A stretch of DNA of 64,000 bases. Origin: Alopecurus myosuroides. Its lineage: Eukaryota; Streptophyta; Magnoliopsida; Poales; Poaceae. Below are positions 1-10,734 of the stretch, one piece after another; the stretch's first letter is position 1; every line of letters starts with the position of its first letter. The notes beneath the pieces were generated by a model, which was given only the letters and a program-made list of their open reading frames with translations, did no database searches and was not told the origin of the DNA. The stretch lies in assembly GCA_028641055.1 (NCBI GenBank), contig CM054060.1, positions 207,476,445-207,540,444 on the forward strand. The letters are read 5' to 3'. The position numbers were made by a program, and so were the translations under genes.

Positions 1-1567
1 CTTGAATTTCCATGTCCACAATATCTTGTGCAGGTGGCATGGCCCATATATCCCAGTCAATTGCATTAGCTGCTATCTGATTCTCAATAGCCATGTGCAC
101 TGGGTGGTCAACAATCTGATCTGCAACGGCAGGGTCCTCTGCTGCATGCTGAGGCAAAGGGCCAATAAAGATGTTGTCCTGGTTTGGATGATGGAATTCT
201 TCAAGAGGGATAGGGTGGGGGTCCCCATTAACAGGTACCTCCTCTTCTGCAGGTGGCCCATCATTTATCAAGTGATCCTGCAGAATAATAATAGGACAAG
301 TCCAAGATTCACCATTGAACCTGTCAGCACCTGAAACAACTGCACTGATAGGGATATCTCCCAGAGACACAACACTGATCTTAAGCATCACATATGCATA
401 TGTGGATTTTGTTCTATCCCACACTAGAAGCTTCCCAAAACTCTTAACAGAATTAGCCAATTCATGCATGCATCTAAGATCAGCAGGAAAACCAATAATC
501 TGAATCCAGACCTCTCTATTCAGATTGAATCTAGTCCAGTTAATCCCTTCATTGTGATTCTGAAAAACTAGCTGAACATCATCACATGCGTGCGGGCCTT
601 GTGATACGAACCAGTCTCTATCCTCTATGCTGACAAATCTCACAAAAGCTTGTCCAAATGGGCACACAGAGATAGTTCTGATTTCGACTCTTTTCTCAAC
701 AAAGAACTCACCTAAGATTTCATGGACATTCTGAAAAGCAACTTCACCTTGCGGCATAGGAAAGATAGTGACAATCGCCAGGTCTTCATTGGTCAGACGA
801 TGCTCGCCATGGATGACACGCACTCTTGCAGGACGCCCTTCAATCACAAGTGCTTGCCGATTGGATGGGAGGAAAGGAGTAGGATCGAAAGGGAAGTTTG
901 CCATCGGATTTGGAGTTTGTTCGTTACGAACCAGAGTATTGGAGAATAACCTTACTGTTTGAGCAGAGGAGGAAGAAGATGAGGAGGCAATCGGCGTATC
1001 TCTCGCATTAGGGTCACTGATTCGTGGGCCAATTAGTCTAGACTGTATCGCTTGGTTTTGTGCCGAAATTAACTCCGCTCTGTTCCTTACCAAACTTTTT
1101 TCTTGCATGTCTAATCTCGCGCGCGTGGAACGAGGAGTTGCCGATTGAACACCCCCAACTGTCGCTGGTTTTTTTCCTTGAATGGGCCGTCCCTCAACAT
1201 CTAAAGTGTAACGGCAATTATCTCTAATATGACCCCATCTCTTACAAGCGTGGCAGCGAATTCGGTTCTTGCAGTTGGGCCTGGAGTGTCCCTCAGAGAG
1301 ACAGCGAGAACAATACGGCCCATAATTATTCAACGCATTAAAGTGCTGTTTTGAATAGCCTTTATCAGCAATAACCTGGGCCGTTACCTGCTTCTTAACT
1401 CCAATTAATTGTTGGGAAGAATTACCGCTAGCCTGAAGAACACGATGCTGATCTTCGAAAAATCTAGGAGTTTGAGTAGCTTGGGCATATGATTTGTTGA
1501 TCTTTCCATAAGATACAGTAGTCCAAGAATCATCTAGTTCTTTGAGATAGAGTTCGTATTCTTTCTT
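1..1567 (-). pseudogene. Grass CCHC zinc-knuckle protein with DUF4283/DUF7597-like domain, partial
   Basis: An open frame on the minus strand runs from 1567 off the left edge, so its C-terminus is not in the window. Reading from the N-terminal side it has two CCHC knuckles, CSRCLSEGHSRPNC and CHACKRWGHIRDNC (about 1210-1330), then a basic and serine-rich linker. After that comes a region with motifs such as LAIVTIFPMPQGEVAFQ, CPFGQAFVRF, NREVWIQIIGFP and GESWTCPIIILQ. That order resembles a large grass-specific family annotated with zf-CCHC plus DUF4283/DUF7597, usually regarded as transposon-associated; this assignment is from memory of the family. Upstream the frame meets a TGA at 1568-1570, and the first ATG (1106-1108) lies after the zinc knuckles, so the natural start is missing. 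It is either a 5'-truncated copy or an exon whose acceptor I cannot place. Function is unknown; nucleic-acid binding is inferred from the knuckles. Confidence 0.6.
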
Positions 1568-1570
1568 TCA

Positions 1571-2682
1571 ATCTGGTCCACCACGACCCCATAACCAAAA
1601 ACTCATGCAAAAGTTGTTGTTGAAGATGTTACCTCCTTTGAAAATGTAGAAACCCACTTACTTGTTCATGATGTACTGCTACATGCGTTATATTCTTGTT
1701 GATAATATCTTTTATCAGGATATTCTGGAACAAATATTTTATTAGTTTCATCTCTTCACTTCTCATGATACCATTAGTTGAATGGTAACGTCTGTTGATA
1801 TCCTTGGTTACTCATGAGACCCGAGATAACTGGGTGATGATAAGTGAGAATCATCATGATTATAGCTGGAGTCACGCAGAGATCGTGGGATTTGATATCT
1901 CGGCTTCATATCTAATATCTTTACTCTTCACATGTCAAATCATATTTCTGTATTGGTGTCACGGCTACAAACATATTGTACCAGTCACAGTTCAGGTATA
2001 GGGCTGTCTGAGTTCTCCAATGGGAACGACACTTGGTCCGAGTAGGGTATCGGCGATGGATCCTTGCGAGCGGCCCATACTAGTAAGTCAAGTCGTCGTG
2101 CCCCGGCAAGCTACAGAGCTTTGCTCTTCTAGAACCCTCGTGGTTCTAGTTGAGGCCGTTGATGTCGGATTACCCCTCAGCGTAAAAGTGTGAATATTCA
2201 CCCCTCTGAGTCCCGGGTAGAGAACCTTGCTGGTCACATGTGATACGAATACAAAATCCTTCATCGTCTTGAAATCTTCTTCATCCGATAAACTATCCAT
2301 TGTTTTAAATTCAGTTCCGTTGTTACTTTGTTTATATTGTCCGTTGATATCTCGCTTATTTCCTTTGAATACACTTAAGCCGTTATTACTGTATTTATGT
2401 CCCGCTTTATTCTTCTTTGTTGGTAAAGCCCCTTGTTGGTGAGTATGATTGATCATACTCACCCTTGCTCTCCTTTGTTTTTATCAGAGTCGCAGCGGAA
2501 GACGATGTTGTTCGAAGAGTAGTATGGACCAGCGGGATGGGAACGAGTCTAGAGAATTTATTTATTCATATCTTGTAAATGTAACAATATTGTAAATTGA
2601 GTAAATGAACCGGTTGAGATCCACTTTGCTGGTTTTATCCTGTTTCCTACGCCTTGCGCGTGTATAGGCTCCGATCTATAGC
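1571..2682 (+). repeat. LTR-like remnant flanking Gypsy-A (left half)
   Basis: There is no coding frame of interest here. The text reads like the 3' part of a plus-strand Gypsy LTR, ending in a pyrimidine-rich stretch and a CTCCGATCTATAGC junction. The target duplication of Gypsy-A shows that this DNA was once continuous with 27466 onward. The joined text there runs through a GC-rich tail ending CTCGGGGCGTGAC (about 27511), a typical end of a grass Gypsy LTR. The 5' end of this LTR is not seen and the family was not identified. Confidence 0.4.
2678..2682. repeat. Target-site duplication of Gypsy-A, left copy (ATAGC)
   Basis: ATAGC directly precedes the TGTAGC terminus at 2683 and recurs exactly at 27466-27470 after the far LTR end. 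Five bases is the expected size for a Gypsy integrase. Confidence 0.9.
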
Positions 2683-5600
2683 TGTAGCATTCCCACATTG
2701 AAATAATGTAGGAACATATGTGTTAGTGTGCTAGTCCCTGGATCAATTGCTAGCACCACAGTACAACATGAAATATCATGCAAATGCATCAAAATCTATT
2801 ACATCGCATGATCCAGTCTTTACAAAAATAGTATTACAACTTGCATTGTCTTAGAAGACTAGCAGAAAACAAAGAAATACATCGGAAAACATAGAACAAC
2901 ATTGAGCCCATCTTCTTCATGTGCCACAGGCAAAACATGTTGGCGGCAGACTCGAGATCCTAACGAAATCTTCACTCGTCTTCACAAACATCTGCAGGAT
3001 GGAATATGCAGCCACATGGGAGTCAATACAATTTAATGTATTGGCAAGTAACACTATGATGGATATAAATGGAAATACTAATACTACATGCTTATTTGGC
3101 TGAGTGGAGTTTTGGCTAAGTTTGCATAAAACAAGTGTTCTCCTGTATTTTCATAAATCATTTGGATTCAATACTTTGATACCACTAGATAGAAATCAGT
3201 GAACCAAAATTAATAGATAGAAATGTCGACATATTCATAGGTTCAACCATGAGAATGGTCCCCTACCATGCCATAGATAAGTGCATTTTCGTAGGTACAA
3301 CCACCAAAGTGATCCCCTACCATGCTGGAGTAATAAGCATTTTCATAGGTACAACCACCAAAGTGATCCCCTACCATGCTGGAGTAATAAGAATTTTCAT
3401 AGGTACAACCACCAAAGTGATCCCCTACCATGCTGGGTAATAAGCATTTTCATAGGTACAACCACTGATGTGATCTTCTGCTATGCTATTCATGTGAACA
3501 TTTTCATAGGTTCAAGCCTGTAAATGGTCCCCTACCATGACACACTTGTGAGTATCTAGTACTCCACCAAAAATATTTCATAAACCCCTTAGGGTAATCA
3601 TTCAAAACATAGTTATACTTTCCAATCACATCAACTTCATCTACAAGCATAGCTAAGCAATCAACTACCAAAAATTTAAGGCTGCTACACTATCAAGGTA
3701 ATCATGATGGCTACACACTACTTGGGATAATAGCATAGCATAATATTTTACCAAAGATTTTCCTATCTTGCATACTACTCAAAAGCTCTAATGCATATTG
3801 GAAATAATAGGTAGTTTATGATGTGTCACTTGCCTTGTTAAAGTTGGTGTAGAGGTACACTCTTTTCACCACTAGATAGTTTCTCTTTTTACAATCTGGA
3901 CAAGTCAAACAAATAACAATAAACAACTTTCACAAACAACAAGGAAACAAAGAATAACAATCAACACACTTAGTCAAAAGGGTTTTATGTTAATGGGGGT
4001 CAAGGTAAGGCTAAGGTCTATCACAATAATTTAGTTTGCTAAGGAAACTATTGTGATTAGGTTAAGGTCTACCAAAAGGGACTATAGTTGGTAAAGACTT
4101 GGGTTTAAAATATTCAAACTCAATTGGTCATACTTGTCGAGGAAGTTCTAATAGTTCACCAGGGTTATCTAACTATTTCAACTAAAGTAACACATAAGAA
4201 AGTCTCTTAGTTATTTTCATCAAGACATTTGGGTGATATAAGTTAGTCTTTCCATTTTGGGTTAAGATAGGTCTAGGTTCAAATAACTTCATAGTAAATG
4301 GCAAATGTAAATAATATCTTGGGATATTCTATTTGGGTCAATGGTTGGACACAAAACAATTTGTTATTCTTTAGCTTGTATGGATTGCTCCAAGTATTCA
4401 CATGCTGGTCTCCTTGAAGATCATCTTCATGCTTCTATGGTAGTCTTGTTGCTTGGATTGACTCTTCCCTTGGTCTTGATAAATTCTTCATAGCTTATCA
4501 CTAGTTGGTACAAGGTAGGATGGGCACAACTACCACTAAGTCTATTTCAAAAAGAAAGAAATAGAAAGGATAGAAAGAGAGAGGAACATGTCTTCTTCTT
4601 CATTTCTTCATACACTTGTACTTCATTGAGTTGCTTCTAGTTGTTGTGAAGTCCAATTCCCTTACTTCAAAATCTTCAATGGTCTTATTTGTAGCTCTTC
4701 ATGTTGCCACCAAGTTGATCATGGAGTTCCTTCTTGTGGTTGAGTCTTGACTTCCATTTTGCTAACTTCATGGATTCTTGAAGCAAGAATAGGGGAATGG
4801 ATAACTAGATAGAAAACTATGGTACTAGTGTTTGAGGTTCACTACTTGGCAACATATAAGTTTTAACCTTACTAAGGGCTAAGTCTTGGTCCAAAATATC
4901 CACATCACATGAAACCATATATGCAAAAATATTTTCTAAGACAAGGATAACATGATATGAAACTTATGTGTGAAAATTTGGCCAAGTCTTCATGGAAATA
5001 GCGCTAGTATGGTCAAGTGGTTGGACTATTAATCTCTATGATATAAGGTTACCAAATGGAGCAACTTTGCTTAAGAAATCATTTTCTAATTATTTATAGA
5101 ATTTAAATTATGTCTAAGTACCCAAATGGCCATCCAAAATCTAAAACACTTCAAAAATAATTCAAATAAGATTTTCGGCAGTGGGTACTGTTAGTACACA
5201 CTCTAAGGAACCCAAAGAAATTTGGTTTGCTTAAATTGGACTACAGAATTTGAATTATGTCAAATTTCATCAAACAAGCATATTTGAATTTGAACCAACT
5301 TAAGTTTGTCAATTTTAATTTTGGCCAGCAATAACATAGTCTAGATGTTCAGGGCTTTTCTGTAAATCCAATTTTGCCAAATTTGGAATTATAGATCTAA
5401 AGTTATTCACAAAACAATATTTACAAAGATCTACAAATAACAAGTGTGTGCACGTATCAAATTTAAATTTGTTTGAATCTAATGTGTTCTACATATTGCG
5501 CTGATTTCAAAAAGTACAAAATCATCTAATTTGGATTTGTGGTTCAAAAGTTATTGCAATTCTAAGTTAGGGGCTTTTCTGCAAATTTACAAGGGCTTCT

Positions 5601-7250
5601 CTGTTAAAAGAAAAATAGGGCGATCTGAGGGAACCTAAATGGAGCGATCTGATTGGCTGAAAACGTTTCGCGTGGACCGCTGTTGTGAGCCGTGGGATGT
5701 AAGTGCCGATGGACGGCCCGGATTAAAAGTACCGGTTGGCTAGGTGATCTAATCACGACCGTTGGTCCAGATCCAACGGGCCTAGGGTTAGGGTTACCTC
5801 CTCGCCGGCGGGAGTTGCCGGAGAATGGCGTTGCGGTGAACGGCGACGCAGACGCTGGACCATGGTGGCGTTCCAGTGACTTTCCGGGGCTGGCGCAGGC
5901 ACGGGGAGGATCCTCTCGACACGACAAAGACGATGGTGTGATCAGAATGTGTCCTCGCTTCCTAGAGCTTCTGCGCTGAGCAGATGGTGGTGCGACGGCC
6001 ACGGCAAGGTACATACGTGAAGGGCAGCGTCGATTATCTGCAAGAAAAGATTGAACTCGAACCTTAGGAGAAGCGCACGGATGAGGGGGGGAGAAAGAGG
6101 TAGAAAAGGGGCAACGGAGACGCCTATGGTGGCCGGGATCGACGCACGACGGTGGCAGACAAACGGAACAACGAGGAGCGATTGAGGTGGCCTCGAGTCA
6201 CGATCCAGAGGGCATCTAGAGGGGAAAAGAAGCAGGGAGAGTGGGCTTTAACGGAGATGATAAAGGATGGATTATGGCGGTTTTAAAGTCGAGAATTCAA
6301 TCGACGAAATCAAAGGCCGAAACGGCCGTTCCTCAGTTTCCCTAGATTGAAGATGGCATGACGTCATCCACGACATCAACGTGGTCCCACCTGTCGATGA
6401 CTGAAAGGGAGAGAGAGGAAGATGGGCTGGTGCGTGTTCTCTTCATGGGATGCAGTGGGCCTTTACGCGTTGCGCGCCTGTGTAAGGAAATGGGCATCGG
6501 AGTTTGGGTTAGGCCAGGCTGCTGGCCTGATTCCTTCCGCTTTTTTTTCTTTATATATTTTTTCTGTTTTCTAATTAAAAACATAACTTTTGTTTTAGAA
6601 GTGCAATTTGCCTCAAACCAATTTCTATAGTTTTGTAAAATAAATATCTTCCACATAACATTATTTGTGTGTTGTTTCAATATATTTAATTTTGAATTTT
6701 GAAAAAAAGATATCAAGGAGTAGTTTATAGCACATAAAACCATCTTTTTTAAAATAGGAAAAAAAAATGATTTGATGTTGGGTTTAAGAAAGTTGGAAAA
6801 TATTTCCATAATCCAAAATATTGTTTTCATAGTCCCTTTTATGTTATTTTCATGATAAAATATTTTCTGAATACCACTTCATATTTAAGCTTGGAATAAC
6901 ATAAAGTAAGCTATATAAATGCCTTAGTTTTCTCTTAAATTATTTTGGGGCTTTTAAAATTATTTAGTATAATCATCCTATGGTTTTGAAGACCATAAAG
7001 TCATGTTTCCAAGTAGTATGTGAGTTGAGAACATTCTAGGGAAAAACAAAATAACTTAAAGGGAAAACTTATTTTGAAATAGGCTTTGGGGTTTATGGAA
7101 TTAAGGCAATTTGGATTCTTTATTCCAATTACATAATGTTTTCTTTTATTTCCTCCTTTTATTTGGTTTTTGGTGACTTTCTTAATCATGAAAACAAAAA
7201 GTTTCAAATTTTTGTGATTTTTGTACTTTACAAAAATCAGGGATGTTACA
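2683..7250 (-). repeat. Gypsy-A 3' LTR (4568 bp)
   Basis: It begins TGTAGCATTCCC and ends GGGATGTTACA on the plus strand and matches the right LTR over its length with scattered substitutions and small indels. It contains a 54-bp minisatellite (3243-3540), a long AT-rich body, a GC-rich block at about 5600-6530, and an AT-rich tail. Short open frames in it are by-products of the repeats and the GC-rich block. Confidence 0.9.
3243..3540. repeat. 54-bp minisatellite in Gypsy-A 3' LTR
   Basis: Near-identical tandem copies of a 54-bp unit carry the words TTTCATAGGTACAACCACC and GTGATCCCCTACCATGCTGG. Outer copies are diverged. Because 54 is divisible by three, the array stays open in several frames on both strands, which creates repetitive spurious ORFs. 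Confidence 0.9.
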
Positions 7251-7268
7251 GACTACCACCCTTAAAAG
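7251..7268 (-). other. Polypurine tract region of Gypsy-A
   Basis: Read on the minus strand the sequence before the 3' LTR is TTTTAAGGGTGGTAGTC, a purine-rich plus-strand primer as found in related grass Gypsy elements. A diverged duplicate (TAAGGGTGGTAGCCC on the minus strand) sits near 7341-7360, about 90 bp inside the element. Confidence 0.6.
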
Positions 7269-7659
7269 AAGTCTCGTCCCGAGATGTGGGAAGTCTCGAA
7301 AGGAAGATAGGTTTGGGTAACTGGGTTTCCAAACAACTGGGTGGGCTACCACCCTTAAAGAAACTTTTGGGGGTATTCTAAAATTTTATTCCAACTGGCT
7401 GTTGGGTTTATTATATCTTTAGTTGGATTCACACTTCATCATTCATTTTATTCTTGTATAGGATATATATCAACTCCTTGTTGGTATTTAGGGAGTGTCT
7501 ATACCCATAGATTTTCCACATAAATATTACAATTGTTTCATAACACACTTCTCATACTATACTCTTTTATTACATTAAGAACATAGTCTAGGACACTTTA
7601 ACTTTGAGATGAAACTAGTACAAGGCTCCAAGGTTTATGGCTGGCTCTAACTGCTGATT
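7269..7659. other. Gypsy-A internal 3' untranslated stretch
   Basis: AT-rich DNA lies between the gag remnant and the polypurine tract. No frame, RNA gene or inserted element was recognised. Confidence 0.5.
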
Positions 7660-8713
7660 TTCTTCTCTAGGCAGTATCGAATGTAGTATCCCTTCTTATT
7701 ACACTTGAAGCATCCTACCTTGCTGATGTCCTTCCTAATGATTTTGAGGCCATTGTTTTATCCATTTCTATGTCCTTTAATACCTCCATGACCAAAGTGA
7801 CTACTTCAGCTATGATCTTGTTGTCTATTTCATCCATCAAGGTTGTGTAGATAACCATTAGGATGGTTGTGTACATAACCATTATGGTACTAAGGGTTAT
7901 TGTCGGTATACTTGTCGATCTTGTAATTATTACTATCCTCATGGATCTGGTGTGGTTTCTGGTGTGATCTTGAGGGTAACTTATCATGGTTGTGCTTCCT
8001 CTTCCTATTTTCTTCTTTCCTAAGATTGTTCTCAAGAGTGATAGCTTGATCCAGCAAGGCTTGATAGTTTGGGGCATATCACTGACAATGGTATCTTCAT
8101 TTCACCACTCAGTCTGTTGAGAAATTTCTCCTTCCTCTTGGCATCAGTGTCAATATCCTCAGGTGCGTATCTTGAGAGTGAACAAAAGTCGTCTATGTAT
8201 TCCTTCAGTGTTCTATCTCCCTGCTTTAGGCTTCGAAACTCATCTTTCTTCAGTTTCATTACTCCAGAGGAGATGTGAGCATTGCGAAATCCTTCCTTGA
8301 AGGTGTCCCATGTCATTCCTTCCAAGGGATGGGTAATCTGTTTGGTTTCCCACCATAATGATGCTGGTCCTTCAAGCAAAGGAGCAGCGAATCTCACCTT
8401 TTCAGCTTCAGTGCACTCACAAGTCATTAAGTCTTTGTTAATAGTGAGGAGCCAGTCGTCTGCCACAATTGGCTCAGACGAAGAGGAGAACTTAGAGGGT
8501 TTTAGTCTCAGGAATCTAGCAAGTCTATCCACTTGGGGGTTTTCGTTGTTGTTATTGTCGGCAATCGCAATAAATTGAGTCATCACTTGCATAAGCTGAT
8601 CTTGAGCAGTCATCATCTGTTGTAGTGCATCATTGTTGTTGTCAGGGTCACGACGGGGAGGTATTTGTGGGGTTTTAGGAGAATGAGTAAAGTTTAGAAA
8701 GATGGCTAAGGGA
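7660..8713 (-). pseudogene. Gypsy-A gag (capsid domain plus zinc knuckle), degenerate
   Basis: An open frame from 8713 down to 8032 encodes a retrotransposon capsid domain. Signature segments include EPIVADDWLLTINKDL, LLEGPASLWWETK, TWDTFKEGFRNAHIS, LKQGDRTLKEYIDDF and KRKEKFLNRLSGEM. No ATG precedes the conserved N-terminal PPRRDPDNNNDALQQMM region; the first Met codons (about 8616-8621) are internal, so the start codon appears lost. After 8077 the reading shifts frame and meets several stops. A final zinc knuckle, CFKCNKKGYYIRYC, is still readable at 7671-7712, but its histidine is a tyrosine, which should weaken zinc binding. Gag normally forms the particle that packages element RNA. No pol frame follows, so this is a gag-only interior. 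Confidence 0.8.
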
Positions 8714-9253
8714 GGCTCCTAGCCAAACACAGTAGATCAAGGAAACTCATCTTGCAAACAACACATAACAAACATATAGAAATACATTCATCACACCAAT
8801 AACATAGTTTTAGAAAACAAACTAATATTGTCATACCACACTCATTGGTATGATCAATACACTAAAATGTTAACGTTGTGCTAATAAAGTAACTAGATTG
8901 GTGGTCTCATCTATATCTTCTTGAGTTTTCTTTAGATTCTTCTCTCAATGCCTTGAGGTGTTCTTGATTGTTGTGAAGTCTGGGTATATCTCCAAGTTTC
9001 TTCAATTGTCTTGAGTGTAGGTCTTCATGTGGTGAAAATACTTCTTGCACTTCATGGTATGGTCATCAAAAATCTTGCCTTGAGGGTATTCAAGAGGTAG
9101 GTCATCTCGAAAATCTTGAAGGTGAATAATAGATGAGAGGGTATGAGAAAGATTAAGATGATTTTTTTGTTTCTAGGAAGTTTGAACATATTAAATTTTC
9201 AATCCTAGGGTCTTTTCCAAACTTAAGGTCTTGAATTCAACGGGCAACACAAT

Positions 9254-9265
9254 GCTCTGATACCA
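9254..9265 (-). other. Primer-binding site of Gypsy-A (initiator tRNA-Met)
   Basis: On the minus strand TGGTATCAGAGC lies three bases after the LTR end GCTACA. This is the standard site complementary to the 3' end of plant initiator tRNA-Met and fixes the element's orientation. Confidence 0.9.
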
Positions 9266-9829
9266 TTTTGTAGCGTTCCCACATTTAAATAATGTAAGAA
9301 CATCTGTGTTAGTGTGCTAGCCCCTGGATCAATTGCTAGCACCACAGTAAAAAATGAAATATCATGCAAATGCATCAAAATCTATTGCATCGCATGATCC
9401 AGTCTTTACAAAAATAGTATTACAACTTGCATAGTCTTAGAAGACTAGCAGAAAACAAAGAAATACAACGGAAAACATAGAACAACATTGAGCCCATATT
9501 CTTCATGTGCCACAGGCAAAACATGTTGGCAGTAGACTCGAGATCCTAACAAAATCTTCACTCGTCTTCACAAACATCTACAGGATGGAATATGCAGCCA
9601 CATGGGAGTCAATAAAATTTAATGTATTGGCAAGTAACACTATGGAGGATATAAATGGCAAGACTAATACTACATGCTTATATGGATGAGTGGAGTTTTG
9701 GCTAAGTTTGCATAAAGCAAGTTTTCTCTTGTGTTTTCATAAATCATTTGGATTCAATACTTTGATACCACTGGATAGAAATGAGTGAACCAAAATTATT
9801 AGATAGAAATGTCGACATATTCATAGGTT

Positions 9830-10190
9830 CAACCATGAGAGTGGTCCCCTACCATGCCATAGATAAGTGCATTTTCATAGGTTCATAGGTACAACCACCA
9901 AAGTGATCCCCTACCATGTTGGAGTAATGAGTATTTTCATAGGTACAACCACCAATGTGATCCCCTACCATGCTGGAGTAATAAGCATTTTCATAGGTAC
10001 AACCACTAATGTGATCCCCTACCACGCTGGAGTAATAAGCATTTTCATAGGTACAACCACTAATGTGATCCCCTACCATGCTGGGTAATAAGCATTTTCA
10101 TAGGTACTACCACTGATGTGATCCCCTGCCATGCTATTCATGTTAACATTATCATAGGTTCAACCATGTAAATGGTCCCCTACCATGCCA
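9830..10190. repeat. 54-bp minisatellite in Gypsy-A 5' LTR
   Basis: This is the same 54-bp unit as at 3243-3540, with one additional well-conserved copy and an extra partial GGTTCATAGG duplication near 9880. Copy number therefore differs between the two LTRs of one element. Confidence 0.85.
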
Positions 10191-10729
10191 CACTTGTGAG
10201 TATCTAGTACTCCACCAAAAATATTTCATAAACCCCTTAGGGTAATCATTCAAAACATAGTTATACCTTCCAATCACATCAACTTCATCTACAAGCATAG
10301 CTAAGCAATCAACTACCAAAATTTTAAGGCTGCTACACTATCAAGGTAATAAGGATGGCTACACACTACTTGGGATAATAGCATAACATAATATTTTACC
10401 AAAGATTTTCCTATCGTGCATACTACTCAAAAGCTCTAATGCATATTGGAAATAATAGGTAGTTTATGATGTGTCACTTGCCTTGTTAAAGTTGGTGTAG
10501 AGGTAGACTCTCTTCACCACTAGATAGTTTCTCTTTGTACAATCTAGACAAGTGAAAAAATAACAATAAGCAACTTTCACAAATAACAAGGAAACAAATA
10601 ATAACAATCAACACACTTAGTCAAAAGGGTTTTATGTTAATGGGGGTCAAGGTAAGGCTAAGGTCTCTCACAATAATTTAGTTTGCTATGGAAATTATTG
10701 TGATTAGGTTAAGGTCTACCAAAAGGGAC

Positions 10730-10734
10730 TATAC
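10730..10734. repeat. Target-site duplication of Gypsy-B, left copy (TATAC)
   Basis: TATAC precedes the LTR terminus TGTCGC and is repeated exactly at 24317-24321. The uninterrupted LTR at 4081-4100 confirms that only one copy existed before insertion. Confidence 0.95.

Larger units (their letters stand above)
9269..10734 (-). repeat. Gypsy-A 5' LTR, left segment
   Basis: It starts TGTAGCGTTCCC, parallel to 2683, and includes the minisatellite. It is cut at 10734 by Gypsy-B and resumes at 24322 with the same sequence as 4091 onward in the other LTR (TTGGTAAAGACTTGGG). Confidence 0.9.

Noticed and set aside
3243..3523. Repetitive proteins read from the 54-bp minisatellite (also 9849-10088)
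   Set aside because: They arise because the repeat unit is a multiple of three and lacks stops, on both strands; no domain or start context supports them.
5604..6830. Frames of 95-162 codons in the Gypsy-A LTR GC-rich block
   Set aside because: They are not conserved as frames in the other LTR (25837-26716), where indels shift them.
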